Shown here: in pieces, positions 50,524 through 59,303 of the stretch | How positions within the stretch are numbered: position 1 is the stretch's first letter | How the letters are laid out: each line of letters starts with the position of its first letter | From: Fictibacillus phosphorivorans | GTDB lineage: Bacteria > Bacillota > Bacilli > Bacillales > Fictibacillaceae | Reading direction: 5' to 3' | DNA: 64,000 nucleotides | Assembly (NCBI RefSeq): GCF_001619875.1 | Contig: NZ_LRFC01000001.1 | Location: forward strand, 558,001-622,000 | Program-made: the position numbers and the translations under genes | Notes under the pieces: generated by a model | What the model saw: only the letters and a program-made list of their open reading frames with translations | Database searches by the model: none | What the model was told of the DNA's origin: nothing

Positions 50524-51318
50524 TTAAGTGTTGATTAATTCTCGTTTGTGCAAATCGAAAACAGCACCCGCACCAAGTGTATGGAAGCGGATATCGGAAA
50601 TGGTCATGTTCCCTTTGTTCTCAGCAACGTCTATATATGTTGATGTCTTGCCGTCAAATATGCTCACGTTGTATTCGCCGATCACTTCAAACTGATTGCC
50701 GCCATTATGTACCCAAATGGCCGTGTTTTCATCGATACCAATGCCAATGATCTGGGGATTTAACGCAATAGCTCGCATGAGTCTGCTAAAACGGTCGCGC
50801 TGAGAAAAGTGCTGGTCAATAATAACGTCTTCTAAAAAACCAAAGCCTGAACCCATTTCAAGGACAGAAACATCTTCTTTTTCAAACAATTTGGAGGAGA
50901 TGATCATTAATCTGCTCATGACAGCAGCACCGGCACTTGTTCCGCCGATGGTTAATCCGCCCTTCCATTCTTGAAAAAGGTGTTTATAAAAAGTGGTTCC
51001 GCCTAAGATGCTCGTCAATCTTAATTGATCGCCGCCTGTCATAAACAGCCCTGACAGGGAGGATAGCTGTTCAGGTAATGCAGGGTCTTCCGCTTTCTCA
51101 CGGGAATCCAAATGGAAAAACAGTGGCGTAGTACCATGCAACGCTTGAAACAGTTGATAGTATTCACTGCCTACTTCTTCCGGATAGCCGGATGCTGTTG
51201 TCAAGATTCCAATCGGTCCTTGACGATTTTTACATAGAGCAGAGAATCTGGATAAGATTGTTTTCTTGTTTTTTTTATCTTCGTTGCCACCAATGATCAA
51301 TAGATCACCTTTCGCCAT
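50524..51318 (-). CDS. cphB: Cyanophycinase
   Basis: A 264-residue serine peptidase of family S51 that cleaves cyanophycin into beta-Asp-Arg dipeptides. LLIIGGNEDKKNK opens the protein; the nucleophile elbow is GTSAG at 126-130 with Ser128; FMTGGDQLRLTSIL and DQHFSQRDRFSRL are further family blocks; IGIGIDENTAIWV carries the acid residue. No signal peptide, so it acts inside the cell. It lies 15 bp before cphA on the same strand, so synthesis and mobilisation genes are cotranscribed. Confidence 0.96.
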   Translation of the reverse strand: MAKGDLLIIGGNEDKKNKKTILSRFSALCKNRQGPIGILTTASGYPEEVGSEYYQLFQALHGTTPLFFHLDSREKAEDPALPEQLSSLSGLFMTGGDQLRLTSILGGTTFYKHLFQEWKGGLTIGGTSAGAAVMSRLMIISSKLFEKEDVSVLEMGSGFGFLEDVIIDQHFSQRDRFSRLMRAIALNPQIIGIGIDENTAIWVHNGGNQFEVIGEYNVSIFDGKTSTYIDVAENKGNMTISDIRFHTLGAGAVFDLHKRELINT

Positions 51319-51590
51319 CTTTCATCAGCCTCTTATCATTTAGTAGGAAAATAGATCGAAACGATCGTCCGTTTCGACTTGCTATATATTCCACATTTCG
51401 CCAGCTTTCAAACCTGTTTCGAGGATTTAATTTGTGAATTATTTAAATTGTTAAATTTTTTGTAAAAAAATATAGATTATTGTCAGAATACTTAGTATAA
51501 TTTACCCATTGGAAGTATTTTACTTTCTGTATTTTGTGAAAAGGGAGGAGCCAGGGGATTATTTTATAGATGAAAAGGGAGGATGTATTA

Positions 51591-52085
51591 ATGGAAAAAA
51601 CATTACTTCTTCGTTCTTACGAAATCAATACGAGCACGATGGCACTTTTACCTTTTTATAATGAATATGGGGAAGTGCAAACCGAAATCTTAGAAACTGA
51701 GAAAAACGAAAGAGTTGCACTAAGTCCTATCAAGATTATCAATGAGAGCTGTTTGTTTTTCGGTTCGAGTTACGAAGGCAGAAGAGAAGCCGTTCGCCGC
51801 TCGATGGGCTATGTGAGTTTATCCCCAATCATGATTAACCTCGAACTTGGCATTTTCTTTTTTCCTGTAGAATCTCCTAAGAATGAAACGTGTATCTGGT
51901 TATCCCAATCACATGTTCAACGTATAGATTCTATAGATTCTGACACGTGCAGTGTCCACTTTAAAAACACCGCAAACTTAATATTACCCCAATCCAAATA
52001 TGCATTAGAGGCAAAACTCTTTCGAACCGCACAGTACCGATACATCCTTAGTGAGCGAGTCAGTGAACGAATTACAAGATACTAA
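51591..52085 (+). CDS. comK: ComK family competence transcription factor, short form
   Basis: A 164-residue ComK homologue from ATG 51591 (AAGGGAGG 8 bp upstream). Matching blocks are INESCLFFGSSYEGRREAVR, SPIMINLELGIFFFPVESP, CIWLSQSHVQRI and KLFRTAQYRYIL. Compared with 192-residue B. subtilis ComK it stops right after the aligned 'RTxxLRxKFxDRI' region, so it lacks the C-terminal tail containing the FMLYP sequence that MecA uses to deliver ComK for degradation. It therefore resembles the shorter ComK2-type paralogues. Whether it drives competence is not known. Terminator after it. Confidence 0.88.
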   Translation: MEKTLLLRSYEINTSTMALLPFYNEYGEVQTEILETEKNERVALSPIKIINESCLFFGSSYEGRREAVRRSMGYVSLSPIMINLELGIFFFPVESPKNETCIWLSQSHVQRIDSIDSDTCSVHFKNTANLILPQSKYALEAKLFRTAQYRYILSERVSERITRY

Positions 52086-52103
52086 AAGAAAGTAGAATAC
52101 CAG

Positions 52104-52141
52104 AAAAAACGCCCGATGCAATTTTTATGCACGGGCGTTTA
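52104..52141 (+). terminator. Hairpin after comK
   Basis: AAACGCCCG and CGGGCGTTT with the inner pair ATGCA/TGCA form a strong stem; the T run is short. Confidence 0.7.
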
Positions 52142-52205
52142 CCTTTTACTGTTCACTAGCATATCATGATGAATATGAAGGCTAGAGATGTAGGGGGATT
52201 GGAAA

Positions 52206-52532
52206 ATGAAAAAAAACAGAGATCCGTTTGTTGTGCCACAAGATTATTCTGTAACTTCACCTCCAGATCCCGATCCCTCAAACGGCTTCCAATACAAGCC
52301 TCCGAATAATACAGGTACGATATTGGGGATTATCGGAGGAATTTTGGCCACTGTTGGCGACGGTTTATCTACGATAGGTGCAGTTATTCAATTAAATCAA
52401 GACGTTCAAGATGATTTTACTTCTCAAGTAGACGACTATAAAAAAGACCAAGAAACAGAAAAAATGCAAGAGCAGATTGAAGATTTGACGAAAAAGATCG
52501 AGCGGCTTGAGAAGTTATTGAATGCTAGGTAG
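52206..52532 (+). CDS. Unknown protein with hydrophobic hairpin and coiled coil, 108 aa
   Basis: The N-terminus is Pro/Asp-rich and hydrophilic (VTSPPDPDPSNGFQYKPPNN), then a Gly-rich hydrophobic stretch (GTILGIIGGILATVGDGLST) and a C-terminal coiled coil (MQEQIEDLTKKIERLEKLLN). The layout suggests a membrane-inserted small protein with a cytoplasmic coil. It stops 1 bp before the convergent DUF1963 gene. No family recognised. Confidence 0.6.
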   Translation: MKKNRDPFVVPQDYSVTSPPDPDPSNGFQYKPPNNTGTILGIIGGILATVGDGLSTIGAVIQLNQDVQDDFTSQVDDYKKDQETEKMQEQIEDLTKKIERLEKLLNAR

Positions 52533-52533
52533 G

Positions 52534-53400
52534 TTAGTGGCACTGCCAAGTTACGAGTACTTCATTAAAGTTACCAATCTTCAAGTCTTCTTTCTTGATA
52601 ATAAAGTAAACTTTGCCTACATCACCCCAGATGTAATCTAACTCTTCGTCGTAGTCTAATTGTAATAGCAAGGTATAGTCTAGTTCATTTACAGGTGTCC
52701 TTGTAACATTAGAATGCGTATAGGTCACTTCTTCAATAGGGCTTTCTTGAACAGCGATGGGGTAGCCTAATAAATAATGATAAGGAAGTCCGTCATCGCT
52801 ATCATCATCTCTTTCCTCTAGTTCTTCAACTGTATGATGAAGGGACATAGGAAGACTGTAAGAAAAATCCCAATACATTTCTGCAGCAGCTTCGTCTAAC
52901 TCCAAATCATCAGGTTCTTCAGGCAGTGTTAAGATTTCTTTGAACTGAATGTTAAATTCCGGTAAAGGTCCATATTCGATGTCATCCTCACGTTCATATG
53001 GAGGATACTGGGTGCGTACAAGCTGCTCGTTATCTTTAAAGTAAAACACTTTCCAGCTGCTGTATTCACTTTTACTTTCAACAAAAGGAAGATCTATCGC
53101 CTCAAAGAAAAATGACAAAACTCCGTCGTTCGGAAGTGAATCCGCTGCCTCAAAAGAGTTAAGTTCACCAAGATTAATCTGGCATAAAAAAGTTAAAGGA
53201 GCACCGTTGTGAACGGGAAAAGATGTTCCTAGAGGTAAGTCAGGCTCTCCTCCAAATTTTGAGAAGCCGACCTCACACTCTTTTTTAGTTTTTATCATTC
53301 CAATTGCTTTTTGGACAAGAGGTAATAAATCGTCTGCATTAAATTCGTCCTCTATTTCATAAGAAGCTAACCGTTTTTCTAAATATTCCTTTGTGTTCAT
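52534..53400 (-). CDS. DUF1963 protein (YwqG-like)
   Basis: A 288-residue cytoplasmic protein of the YwqG/DUF1963 group. SKFGGEPDLPLGTSFPVHNG followed by APLTFLCQINLGELN is the family signature near residue 45; LSFFFEAIDLP and LLLQLDYDEELDYIWGDVGK followed by VYFII are also typical. The sequence is highly acidic. In B. subtilis ywqG lies near a toxin cluster, but here no such genes are close. Role unknown. Confidence 0.85.
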   Translation of the reverse strand: MNTKEYLEKRLASYEIEDEFNADDLLPLVQKAIGMIKTKKECEVGFSKFGGEPDLPLGTSFPVHNGAPLTFLCQINLGELNSFEAADSLPNDGVLSFFFEAIDLPFVESKSEYSSWKVFYFKDNEQLVRTQYPPYEREDDIEYGPLPEFNIQFKEILTLPEEPDDLELDEAAAEMYWDFSYSLPMSLHHTVEELEERDDDSDDGLPYHYLLGYPIAVQESPIEEVTYTHSNVTRTPVNELDYTLLLQLDYDEELDYIWGDVGKVYFIIKKEDLKIGNFNEVLVTWQCH

Positions 53401-53541
53401 CTAAACCCATCTCCTCATTTATTGATAATTTTAGTATACGAAACTTGTATCGCAATAAAGTAGTGTCTAAAGATAGTATTTTTATTTCATTGGAACTTTC
53501 TTCCTTTTGTAGCGCATGTACATAAAAGAGGGGGAGATGAA

Positions 53542-53862
53542 ATGAAAAATGCCATTGTGTCTATTGTAACGCTTGCCTTAATGCTTGTTATCAACTATGT
53601 TGCAGCTAGTATGATGAACTGGTCTTTTATTGATCTTTCATTATTTGTAGGTTTGTGTGTTGCTCTAGGGATTCGATTTTTTACCTCATCAGGCGGGTTG
53701 TCCTCCAACGCAGTGCGTGTACAAGTACAGTCGATGACAGGTATAAAGGTGGAAGAAGAAAAAGAAACATTCAAACCGACTTTCGCCTATTATACGGCAA
53801 TTGTGTATACACTCATTTCACTGATCTCCATTATCATTTATTACAAAGATTATTTTATTTAA
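53542..53862 (+). CDS. Membrane protein of unknown function, 106 aa
   Basis: Three hydrophobic segments (residues 5-22, 27-45 and 82-102) and a soluble loop (VRVQVQSMTGIKVEEEKETF). AGGGGGAG precedes the ATG. The 97 bp after it contain a protein-like frame without a start codon. A further small membrane gene and a lipoprotein gene follow on the same strand. No family recognised. Confidence 0.6.
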   Translation: MKNAIVSIVTLALMLVINYVAASMMNWSFIDLSLFVGLCVALGIRFFTSSGGLSSNAVRVQVQSMTGIKVEEEKETFKPTFAYYTAIVYTLISLISIIIYYKDYFI

Positions 53863-53959
53863 ATCGAATAGACAACATCACAGTTGATTTTTTATATGAA
53901 AATGGCAACAATGTTAATGAACTTCTTTTGAAGAAATTGAACAGGAGTGTGCCAGGAAA

Positions 53960-54244
53960 TTGAATTTACGTTTTGGTCGTTTGTCATTATGGATGTGTAT
54001 CGCAGGTATTATTGTCACAGCTTGGCCTTTTATCGTACGTGATCAAGTCGCACAGCAGGTGGCGATTTTCCTATTCGGTGGAATCATGCTCTATTTTATT
54101 GGCGTGATTTTCAGTGTCGTAGCCATTGTAAAAAAAGAAAGTGGAAAAGCTAAATATTTCGGATTATTTTTTATTTTATTGATGGCTGTTATCTCCATAC
54201 TGGGACAATTGCTTTTATCTTTAGGTCTCGGTGGTAAACAATAG
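53960..54244 (+). CDS. Membrane protein of unknown function, 94 aa
   Basis: TTG start at 53960, with only a modest AGGA upstream, so the start is uncertain. Three hydrophobic segments (about residues 8-24, 33-55 and 67-88). It ends LSLGLGGKQ. Probably cotranscribed with its membrane-protein and lipoprotein neighbours. No family recognised. Confidence 0.55.
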   Translation: MNLRFGRLSLWMCIAGIIVTAWPFIVRDQVAQQVAIFLFGGIMLYFIGVIFSVVAIVKKESGKAKYFGLFFILLMAVISILGQLLLSLGLGGKQ

Positions 54245-54305
54245 AATTATTTGGTAACTTTGCTTCCTCACTAAGCGTCTAGTATTTAAAAGGGAGGCAA
54301 AGAAC

Positions 54306-54779
54306 ATGAAAAGATGTACAGAAGTATTGTTGTGGTTGATGGTCATCCTCTTGGCGGGTTGTGCTGAGGGGAACTCTACAGGTATGACAGGGAAAAAACC
54401 ACCAGTTGCATATGTTTCAATAGGGGATGAAAAGTACGAAACAAAACTGGGATCTTATTGCTGGGAAACGATTTCTTCTGCTATCTGTGCGGATACGGCG
54501 GGCCCTATTGATCTTGTCCAAGGGGAAAAACCTATAGAAGTTATGCCTGGAGAAGAGATCTTTGTGGAAATAAGTTTGGATCGTAAACCAAATGAGATTC
54601 ATGTTTCTCAGTTCAATAATAATCAGGAAACCACACTGAAAATAAATAAGAACCATTTTAAAGCTCCTTTAGAAAAAGGAACATACATTTATGGTTATAG
54701 TGTTTGGTGGATGTCTGAAACCGAAAAGGATGTTTCAGATGGAGATGCACTGTATGCATTTGCTCTTGAAGTGAAATAA
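54306..54779 (+). CDS. Lipoprotein of unknown function, 157 aa
   Basis: The signal peptide ends in lipobox LLAGC (Cys near residue 19). The mature part has YETKLGSYCWETISSAICAD with two cysteines that could pair, and IHVSQFNNNQETTLKINKNH, IYGYSVWWMSETEKDVSDGD, which suggest a beta-sandwich. Similar small lipoproteins occur in many Bacillus, without known role. AAAGGGAGG precedes the ATG. Terminator follows. Confidence 0.75.
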   Translation: MKRCTEVLLWLMVILLAGCAEGNSTGMTGKKPPVAYVSIGDEKYETKLGSYCWETISSAICADTAGPIDLVQGEKPIEVMPGEEIFVEISLDRKPNEIHVSQFNNNQETTLKINKNHFKAPLEKGTYIYGYSVWWMSETEKDVSDGDALYAFALEVK

Positions 54780-54810
54780 AAAAGCCTTCCAAAAGGAAGA
54801 CTTTTTTTAT
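54779..54810. terminator. Bidirectional terminator
   Basis: AAAAAGCCTTCC and GGAAGACTTTTTTT pair with one mismatch around AAAA. Confidence 0.85.
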
Positions 54811-54812
54811 TT

Positions 54813-56246
54813 TTAGGCTTGTTTTCTCTCTTCCTCGACGTCTTCTTCATCCTCATCAAACGGTGTATCAAACTCGGATGGAGACGCAGTGAATAGAGAA
54901 ATTCCGACTATACTGATCAGCCCTGCAGACATGCCATAAAGAATTGGATTCGTAGCTGTTAAACCTTCAAAAAATAGACCAGCCAAAACAACGATGGTTG
55001 AGATTAAGATGGCATAAAATCCAGAACTAGGTGTTGCACGTTTCCAAAAGAACGTCATCACAAGCGGAATAAAGATGGCACCAGAAAGAATCGCGTAAGC
55101 CACATCAAGTGCTACGAGAACATCTTGTATCCATATGGAAAACGTAATCGCAATTAAACCGATTAAGAATGTCGTGATTCTAGATGCTCTTATCAATTGT
55201 TTATCTGAAGGGTTCTTTAAAAAGTATTGTTTTAAAATGTCGTTAGTAATCAGTGTAGATGATGCAAGCAACGATCCAGAAGCTGTCGACATCAAAGCAG
55301 AACATACACTTGCCAAAACTAGCCCCAAGATTCCTGTTGGCAGAATAGTAAGAGCCATCTCTGCAAACGTGTTTTGCGGATTATCTAAAGAAGGAAGTAC
55401 TAGGAACGCACACATCCCGATGATGCTTCCCGCAATGGCATACGCGAAGCTATACACTCCAGCGAAGATTGAACCATTTCTTGCAATTTTACTAGACTTT
55501 GCAGTAAACACGCGCTGCCAAATGTCTTGAGAAACGACCATTCCAAGCGCAAATAACAAAAAGTATTGAAAGATCTGCTGATAACCGATTCCAGTGAAAT
55601 CTAGGTGAGACTGTGGCAGTTTAGATAATAAATTTCCTAAACCATCTACTTTTGAAAGACTCATAGGGACCATAATGAAGAAAATCCCGACCGTCATTAC
55701 AACAAATTGAATAATATCTGTTACGGTAACACTCCACATACCGCCAAGGATCGTGTAAAAGAGTACGATACCGCCTCCAACAAGCATTGAAGTGGTGATG
55801 CTCCAGCCTAAAAGAACGTTAATAATGGTTCCCATACCGATTACTTGAGTAACCGCAATCATAAGGGTGTAGATGGCTGCAACGATTGCACTTAAAAGAC
55901 GTGTCTCCGATTTGTAACGTTTTCCTAATAACTCACTGATTGTCGTAACTTTTAGTGAATCAATTCTTTTAATAAAAATCGTTCCAAGAAGTATAATGCC
56001 TAGACCTATCATGGATACGAACCAAATTCCGGATATTCCGAACTGATACCCAAGCTTTGAAGTTCCAATCGTAGCGGCACCGCCCAGGATAACAGCAGAT
56101 AAACAGCCAAGATACATGAACATGCCAAGATTTCGTCCAGCAAGAGTGTAATCCTCAGATGTTTTCGCCTTCGTAGAACCGATAATACCCGCACCAATCA
56201 ATACCGAGAAATATAATAGAATAATAACTGTATCAAGTGCTTGCAT
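54813..56246 (-). CDS. Sodium:solute symporter family transporter
   Basis: A 477-residue membrane protein with about 13 hydrophobic segments of the SSS family, which couples uptake to Na+. EDYTLAGRNLGMFMYLGCLS is the helix-1/2 loop of the family, and GGMWSVTVTDIIQFVVMTVG and ASVCSALMSTASGSLLASST are the Na+-site helices 5 and 8. The C-terminus is acidic (DEDEEDVEEERKQA). It lies 43 bp after a class III aminotransferase gene in the same sigma-54-driven operon, so the substrate is probably an amine or amino acid used by that enzyme, such as GABA or ornithine-type compounds. Inference only. Confidence 0.9.
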   Translation of the reverse strand: MQALDTVIILLYFSVLIGAGIIGSTKAKTSEDYTLAGRNLGMFMYLGCLSAVILGGAATIGTSKLGYQFGISGIWFVSMIGLGIILLGTIFIKRIDSLKVTTISELLGKRYKSETRLLSAIVAAIYTLMIAVTQVIGMGTIINVLLGWSITTSMLVGGGIVLFYTILGGMWSVTVTDIIQFVVMTVGIFFIMVPMSLSKVDGLGNLLSKLPQSHLDFTGIGYQQIFQYFLLFALGMVVSQDIWQRVFTAKSSKIARNGSIFAGVYSFAYAIAGSIIGMCAFLVLPSLDNPQNTFAEMALTILPTGILGLVLASVCSALMSTASGSLLASSTLITNDILKQYFLKNPSDKQLIRASRITTFLIGLIAITFSIWIQDVLVALDVAYAILSGAIFIPLVMTFFWKRATPSSGFYAILISTIVVLAGLFFEGLTATNPILYGMSAGLISIVGISLFTASPSEFDTPFDEDEEDVEEERKQA

Positions 56247-56289
56247 GTTATAAAACCTCCTTTTTATTTAAGAAAATAGCGCTGTAGAT

Positions 56290-57633
56290 TTACGCATTTT
56301 GGAACTGTTCGCTCTTTGGCGACTGAAGTTCAGCTTGATATTCATAAAGAGATTCTTCAAGGATAGCAAGACCTTGATCAATTTGATCTGTATTGACCGT
56401 AAGTGGAGGAATCATACGGATAACTTCTCCGTGATTTCCACAAAGATAGAAGAGAACACCTTTTTCTAAACACTTGTCCAAAATCGTCATGAGAGCAGGG
56501 CCATCAGGTTTGCCGGTAAACGGATCTACAATTTCGATTCCAATCATGAGACCGACTGCACGGATGCTTCCGATCACAGGATGCTCGTCCTTTAACTTCA
56601 TTAGCTTTTCGTACGCATAAGTACCCATGTTCTTGGCGTTCTCGACAAGTTGCTCTTCTTTTAAAACCTCTAATGTTGCAAGTGCCGCTTCACAGGCGAT
56701 AGGGTTTCCGCCGAACGTTGTACCATGACTGCCGAGCGGCCATTGTTTCATCAATTCCTTAGAAGCAACTGTCGCGCTTAAAGGCAGACCAGATGCAATT
56801 CCTTTAGCAATTGCCATAATGTCAGGGGTAACACCAAAAGTTTGAGCGGCAAACCATTCTCCCGTACGGCCAAAACCTGTTTGCACCTCATCAAAAATAA
56901 GAAGAATGCCATGTTCGTCGCATATTTCTCTGATTTTCTTCAGCCATCCACTTGGCGGAACAATATATCCGCCTTCACCAAGAACAGGCTCCACAATCAT
57001 GCAAGCGACTTCTTCAGGTGTTACTTGATGATTAAAAAGTGATTCGAAATCGCGCTCAAGCTTCTCAATTACATACGTTTCAGGATCAATTCCATCCGGA
57101 GCGCTTTTCACATCTGCATATGGAACTTGATATGCAAGTCCGTTTGGCTGTAGAAATTTGCGGTATTTGCTCTTAGATGTCGTGACGCTCAATGCCCCAA
57201 GAGAACGTCCGTGAAAGCAGCCTGTAAAAGAGATGACATAAGGTCTTTTCGTCACGTGTTTTGCTAGTTTAAGAGCTCCTTCAATCGCTTCCGTGCCACT
57301 GTTGGCAAAGAAGAAGCAATCCAGATTACCAGGCAGGACGTGAGAGAGTTCTTTTGATAGTTTCAGGATCGATTCATACATGATGACTCCTGAAGGGCCA
57401 TGCATAAGGTGGTCAGCAGCATCCTTTATCGCTTGAACTACCTTTGGGTGACGATGGCCGGTATTGGCCGTTGCGATTCCAGACGTGAAATCAAGATATT
57501 TCTTTCCATCCAGTCCATAATAATAGCAGCCTTTTGCTTTTACGACGGGCAGGTTTGGGTGATCCTTTGCCATACTTGGTGCTAATAAGTCAGGCATTTC
57601 ATTTACAAGGTTGATCCAGTTGTTTGTTGACAC
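56290..57633 (-). CDS. Class III PLP aminotransferase (4-aminobutyrate aminotransferase-like)
   Basis: A 447-residue omega-amino-acid aminotransferase. The PLP lysine is Lys277 in [16 protein letters not shown]; Asp248 in [14 protein letters not shown] binds the pyridine nitrogen; [16 protein letters not shown] (111-126) binds the phosphate. [11 protein letters not shown] is also conserved. Closest in pattern to GabT and related 4-aminobutyrate or 5-aminovalerate enzymes; substrate is not certain. It is the first gene of an operon with a symporter and has a near-perfect -24/-12 promoter. The activator gene lies directly upstream. Confidence 0.88.
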   Translation of the reverse strand: MSTNNWINLVNEMPDLLAPSMAKDHPNLPVVKAKGCYYYGLDGKKYLDFTSGIATANTGHRHPKVVQAIKDAADHLMHGPSGVIMYESILKLSKELSHVLPGNLDCFFFANSGTEAIEGALKLAKHVTKRPYVISFTGCFHGRSLGALSVTTSKSKYRKFLQPNGLAYQVPYADVKSAPDGIDPETYVIEKLERDFESLFNHQVTPEEVACMIVEPVLGEGGYIVPPSGWLKKIREICDEHGILLIFDEVQTGFGRTGEWFAAQTFGVTPDIMAIAKGIASGLPLSATVASKELMKQWPLGSHGTTFGGNPIACEAALATLEVLKEEQLVENAKNMGTYAYEKLMKLKDEHPVIGSIRAVGLMIGIEIVDPFTGKPDGPALMTILDKCLEKGVLFYLCGNHGEVIRMIPPLTVNTDQIDQGLAILEESLYEYQAELQSPKSEQFQNA

Positions 57634-57696
57634 GTGTATGACCTCCTAGATATTCCATTCTCATGTTGTATAAAAACTTTCTACAGAGAATATCCA

Positions 57697-57713
57697 TGCA
57701 AGTACTGTGCCAA
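57697..57713 (-). promoter_or_regulatory. Sigma-54 (SigL) promoter for the aminotransferase operon
   Basis: On the minus strand TTGGCAC-AGTAC-TTGCA fits the TTGGCAC-N5-TTGCW consensus exactly. It starts 5 bp after the stop of the activator gene and lies about 65 bp upstream of the aminotransferase start. Confidence 0.92.
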
Positions 57714-57717
57714 AAAA

Positions 57718-59097
57718 CTAAATAATCTGATATTTTTTCATTTTTCTCACAATTGAAGGCTGACTCGTGCCAAGTGCTTCTGCCATGCGTACAGTCGTTT
57801 TGTATTTTTTTCGAGCATTTAGTAACACTTGCCGCTCCGTTTTCTCCATTATTTCTTTCAGCGTTTGTGCTTCATCTAAAGAAGGAGCGGGAGGAGTAAA
57901 CTCTTCTTTTAGATGATCTGGAAGCTGTTCGATCGTAATTAATGTAGAAGGGGAGATAACGACTAATCGTTCCATGATATTGATTAATTCTCGTACGTTG
58001 CCTCTCCAATCATAATGCAAGAGATGATGGATGACTGCTTCATCTAACTTCTTGCTTCGGTTATATTTCTTCTCGAACTGCTCGAGCAGCATATGTATTA
58101 GTGGTACAATATCCTCCGTTCTTGCTCGAAGCGGGGGAATGGTAACGGGGACTACATTTAACCGGAAATAAAGGTCTTCTCGAAACTGCTTATCCTGTAT
58201 CGCTTTTTTGAGGTCTTTATTGGTAGCCGAGATTAAACGAAAATCAACGTTTATCGGCTTTGTTCCACCGACTCGATAGAACTGCTTTTCTTGTATGACT
58301 TTTAAGACTTTTACTTGATGGGAAAGGGGAAGTTCTCCAATCTCGTCTAAAAAAAGTGTGCCTCCGTTTGAAAGTTCAATTAGTCCTACTTTGCCTTTTG
58401 TACGAGCTCCCGTAAACGCACCTGATTCATAGCCGAATAATTCAGCTTCGAATAGAGAATCCGGGATCGCTCCACAGTTCACTTCAATAAACGGACCTTT
58501 CGCACGGTGACTTTTATTATGTATAAATTTAGCTAACAATGATTTTCCGACGCCAGATTCACCGAGGATCAACGCATTGACATCCACTTCCGATAATTGA
58601 AGTGCTGTTGAGACCACCTTTTTCATATCTTCGCTGTTCGCAATGATCCCAGCATCATGCAGCTGCTTACTTCTTAGAAGATCGAGCTCAGTTTTAACTC
58701 GTTGCATTTCTTCTTCCATCGTAATTAGAAAGTCTTTGTATTCGGCGAGTTCAGTTATATCGTGGGAGTAGCTGACAACTCTGTATAATTCGCCTTTTTC
58801 GTTATAAACGGGAATTCCAGTAACGAGCAGTTTTTTTCCTTTATTCGTCGTTTGGACAAAGGTGATTTTCTTATTTTCTTTTACGACCATCGGAGTAAGT
58901 ATGGGAGTAAATAAACCTTGTGCTTCAAGATCATAAACGGATTTTCCGATTAAACTCTCAGAATCGACACCGTAAATTTTACCGGTGACTTCACTAACTT
59001 TAAGGATAATTCCGTCAACGTTTGTTACTAAAATATCATCTTTTAAAGAATGAAGAATCTGTTCATTTTCGTTCCAATAGTCAGTAGGGTTCATCAT
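57718..59097 (-). CDS. Sigma-54-dependent transcriptional activator with PAS domain
   Basis: A 459-residue enhancer-binding protein. A PAS sensor covers about residues 10-115 (DILVTNVDGIILKVSEVTGK) followed by a short coil. The AAA+ domain has Walker A GESGVGKS (179-186), the sigma-54-contacting GAFTGA (226-231), Walker B LFLDEIGE (248-255) and LRARTEDI; a Fis-type HTH ends the protein (TTVRMAEALGTSQPSIVRKM). All elements for open-complex formation are present. It lies directly upstream of the aminotransferase/symporter operon and its sigma-54 promoter, so it almost certainly controls it, like RocR or GabR-type systems. Confidence 0.95.
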   Translation of the reverse strand: MMNPTDYWNENEQILHSLKDDILVTNVDGIILKVSEVTGKIYGVDSESLIGKSVYDLEAQGLFTPILTPMVVKENKKITFVQTTNKGKKLLVTGIPVYNEKGELYRVVSYSHDITELAEYKDFLITMEEEMQRVKTELDLLRSKQLHDAGIIANSEDMKKVVSTALQLSEVDVNALILGESGVGKSLLAKFIHNKSHRAKGPFIEVNCGAIPDSLFEAELFGYESGAFTGARTKGKVGLIELSNGGTLFLDEIGELPLSHQVKVLKVIQEKQFYRVGGTKPINVDFRLISATNKDLKKAIQDKQFREDLYFRLNVVPVTIPPLRARTEDIVPLIHMLLEQFEKKYNRSKKLDEAVIHHLLHYDWRGNVRELINIMERLVVISPSTLITIEQLPDHLKEEFTPPAPSLDEAQTLKEIMEKTERQVLLNARKKYKTTVRMAEALGTSQPSIVRKMKKYQII

Positions 59098-59127
59098 GAT
59101 CAGTCCTTTTCCAGTTATCTCTTTACA

Positions 59128-59167
59128 AATTATTCGATTCTGAATAATTATTTATTTTTGAATAATT
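59128..59167. promoter_or_regulatory. Inverted repeat upstream of the activator gene
   Basis: AATTATTC-GATTCT-GAATAATT (59128-59149) is an 8-bp inverted repeat; a third half-site GAATAATT lies at 59160-59167, 18 bp after the second. It may be the activator's own operator or simply AT-rich promoter DNA. Confidence 0.4.
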
Positions 59168-59303
59168 ATACAATGAGAATGGGAAGTTGGATACTGGCTA
59201 AGGGATTATTTTTAAAATAAAGGTCTGGACTGATTACATCATTGTGCGGTGAATGAAAGCGGAAAACTCCTTATTCCACTTGTGTAAGACACATGCTTGA
59301 GAC

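Noticed and set aside
51430-51560. ComK boxes in front of the comK-like gene
   Set aside because: There are A and T tracts but I could not find a clear AAAA-N5-TTTT pair with correct spacing.
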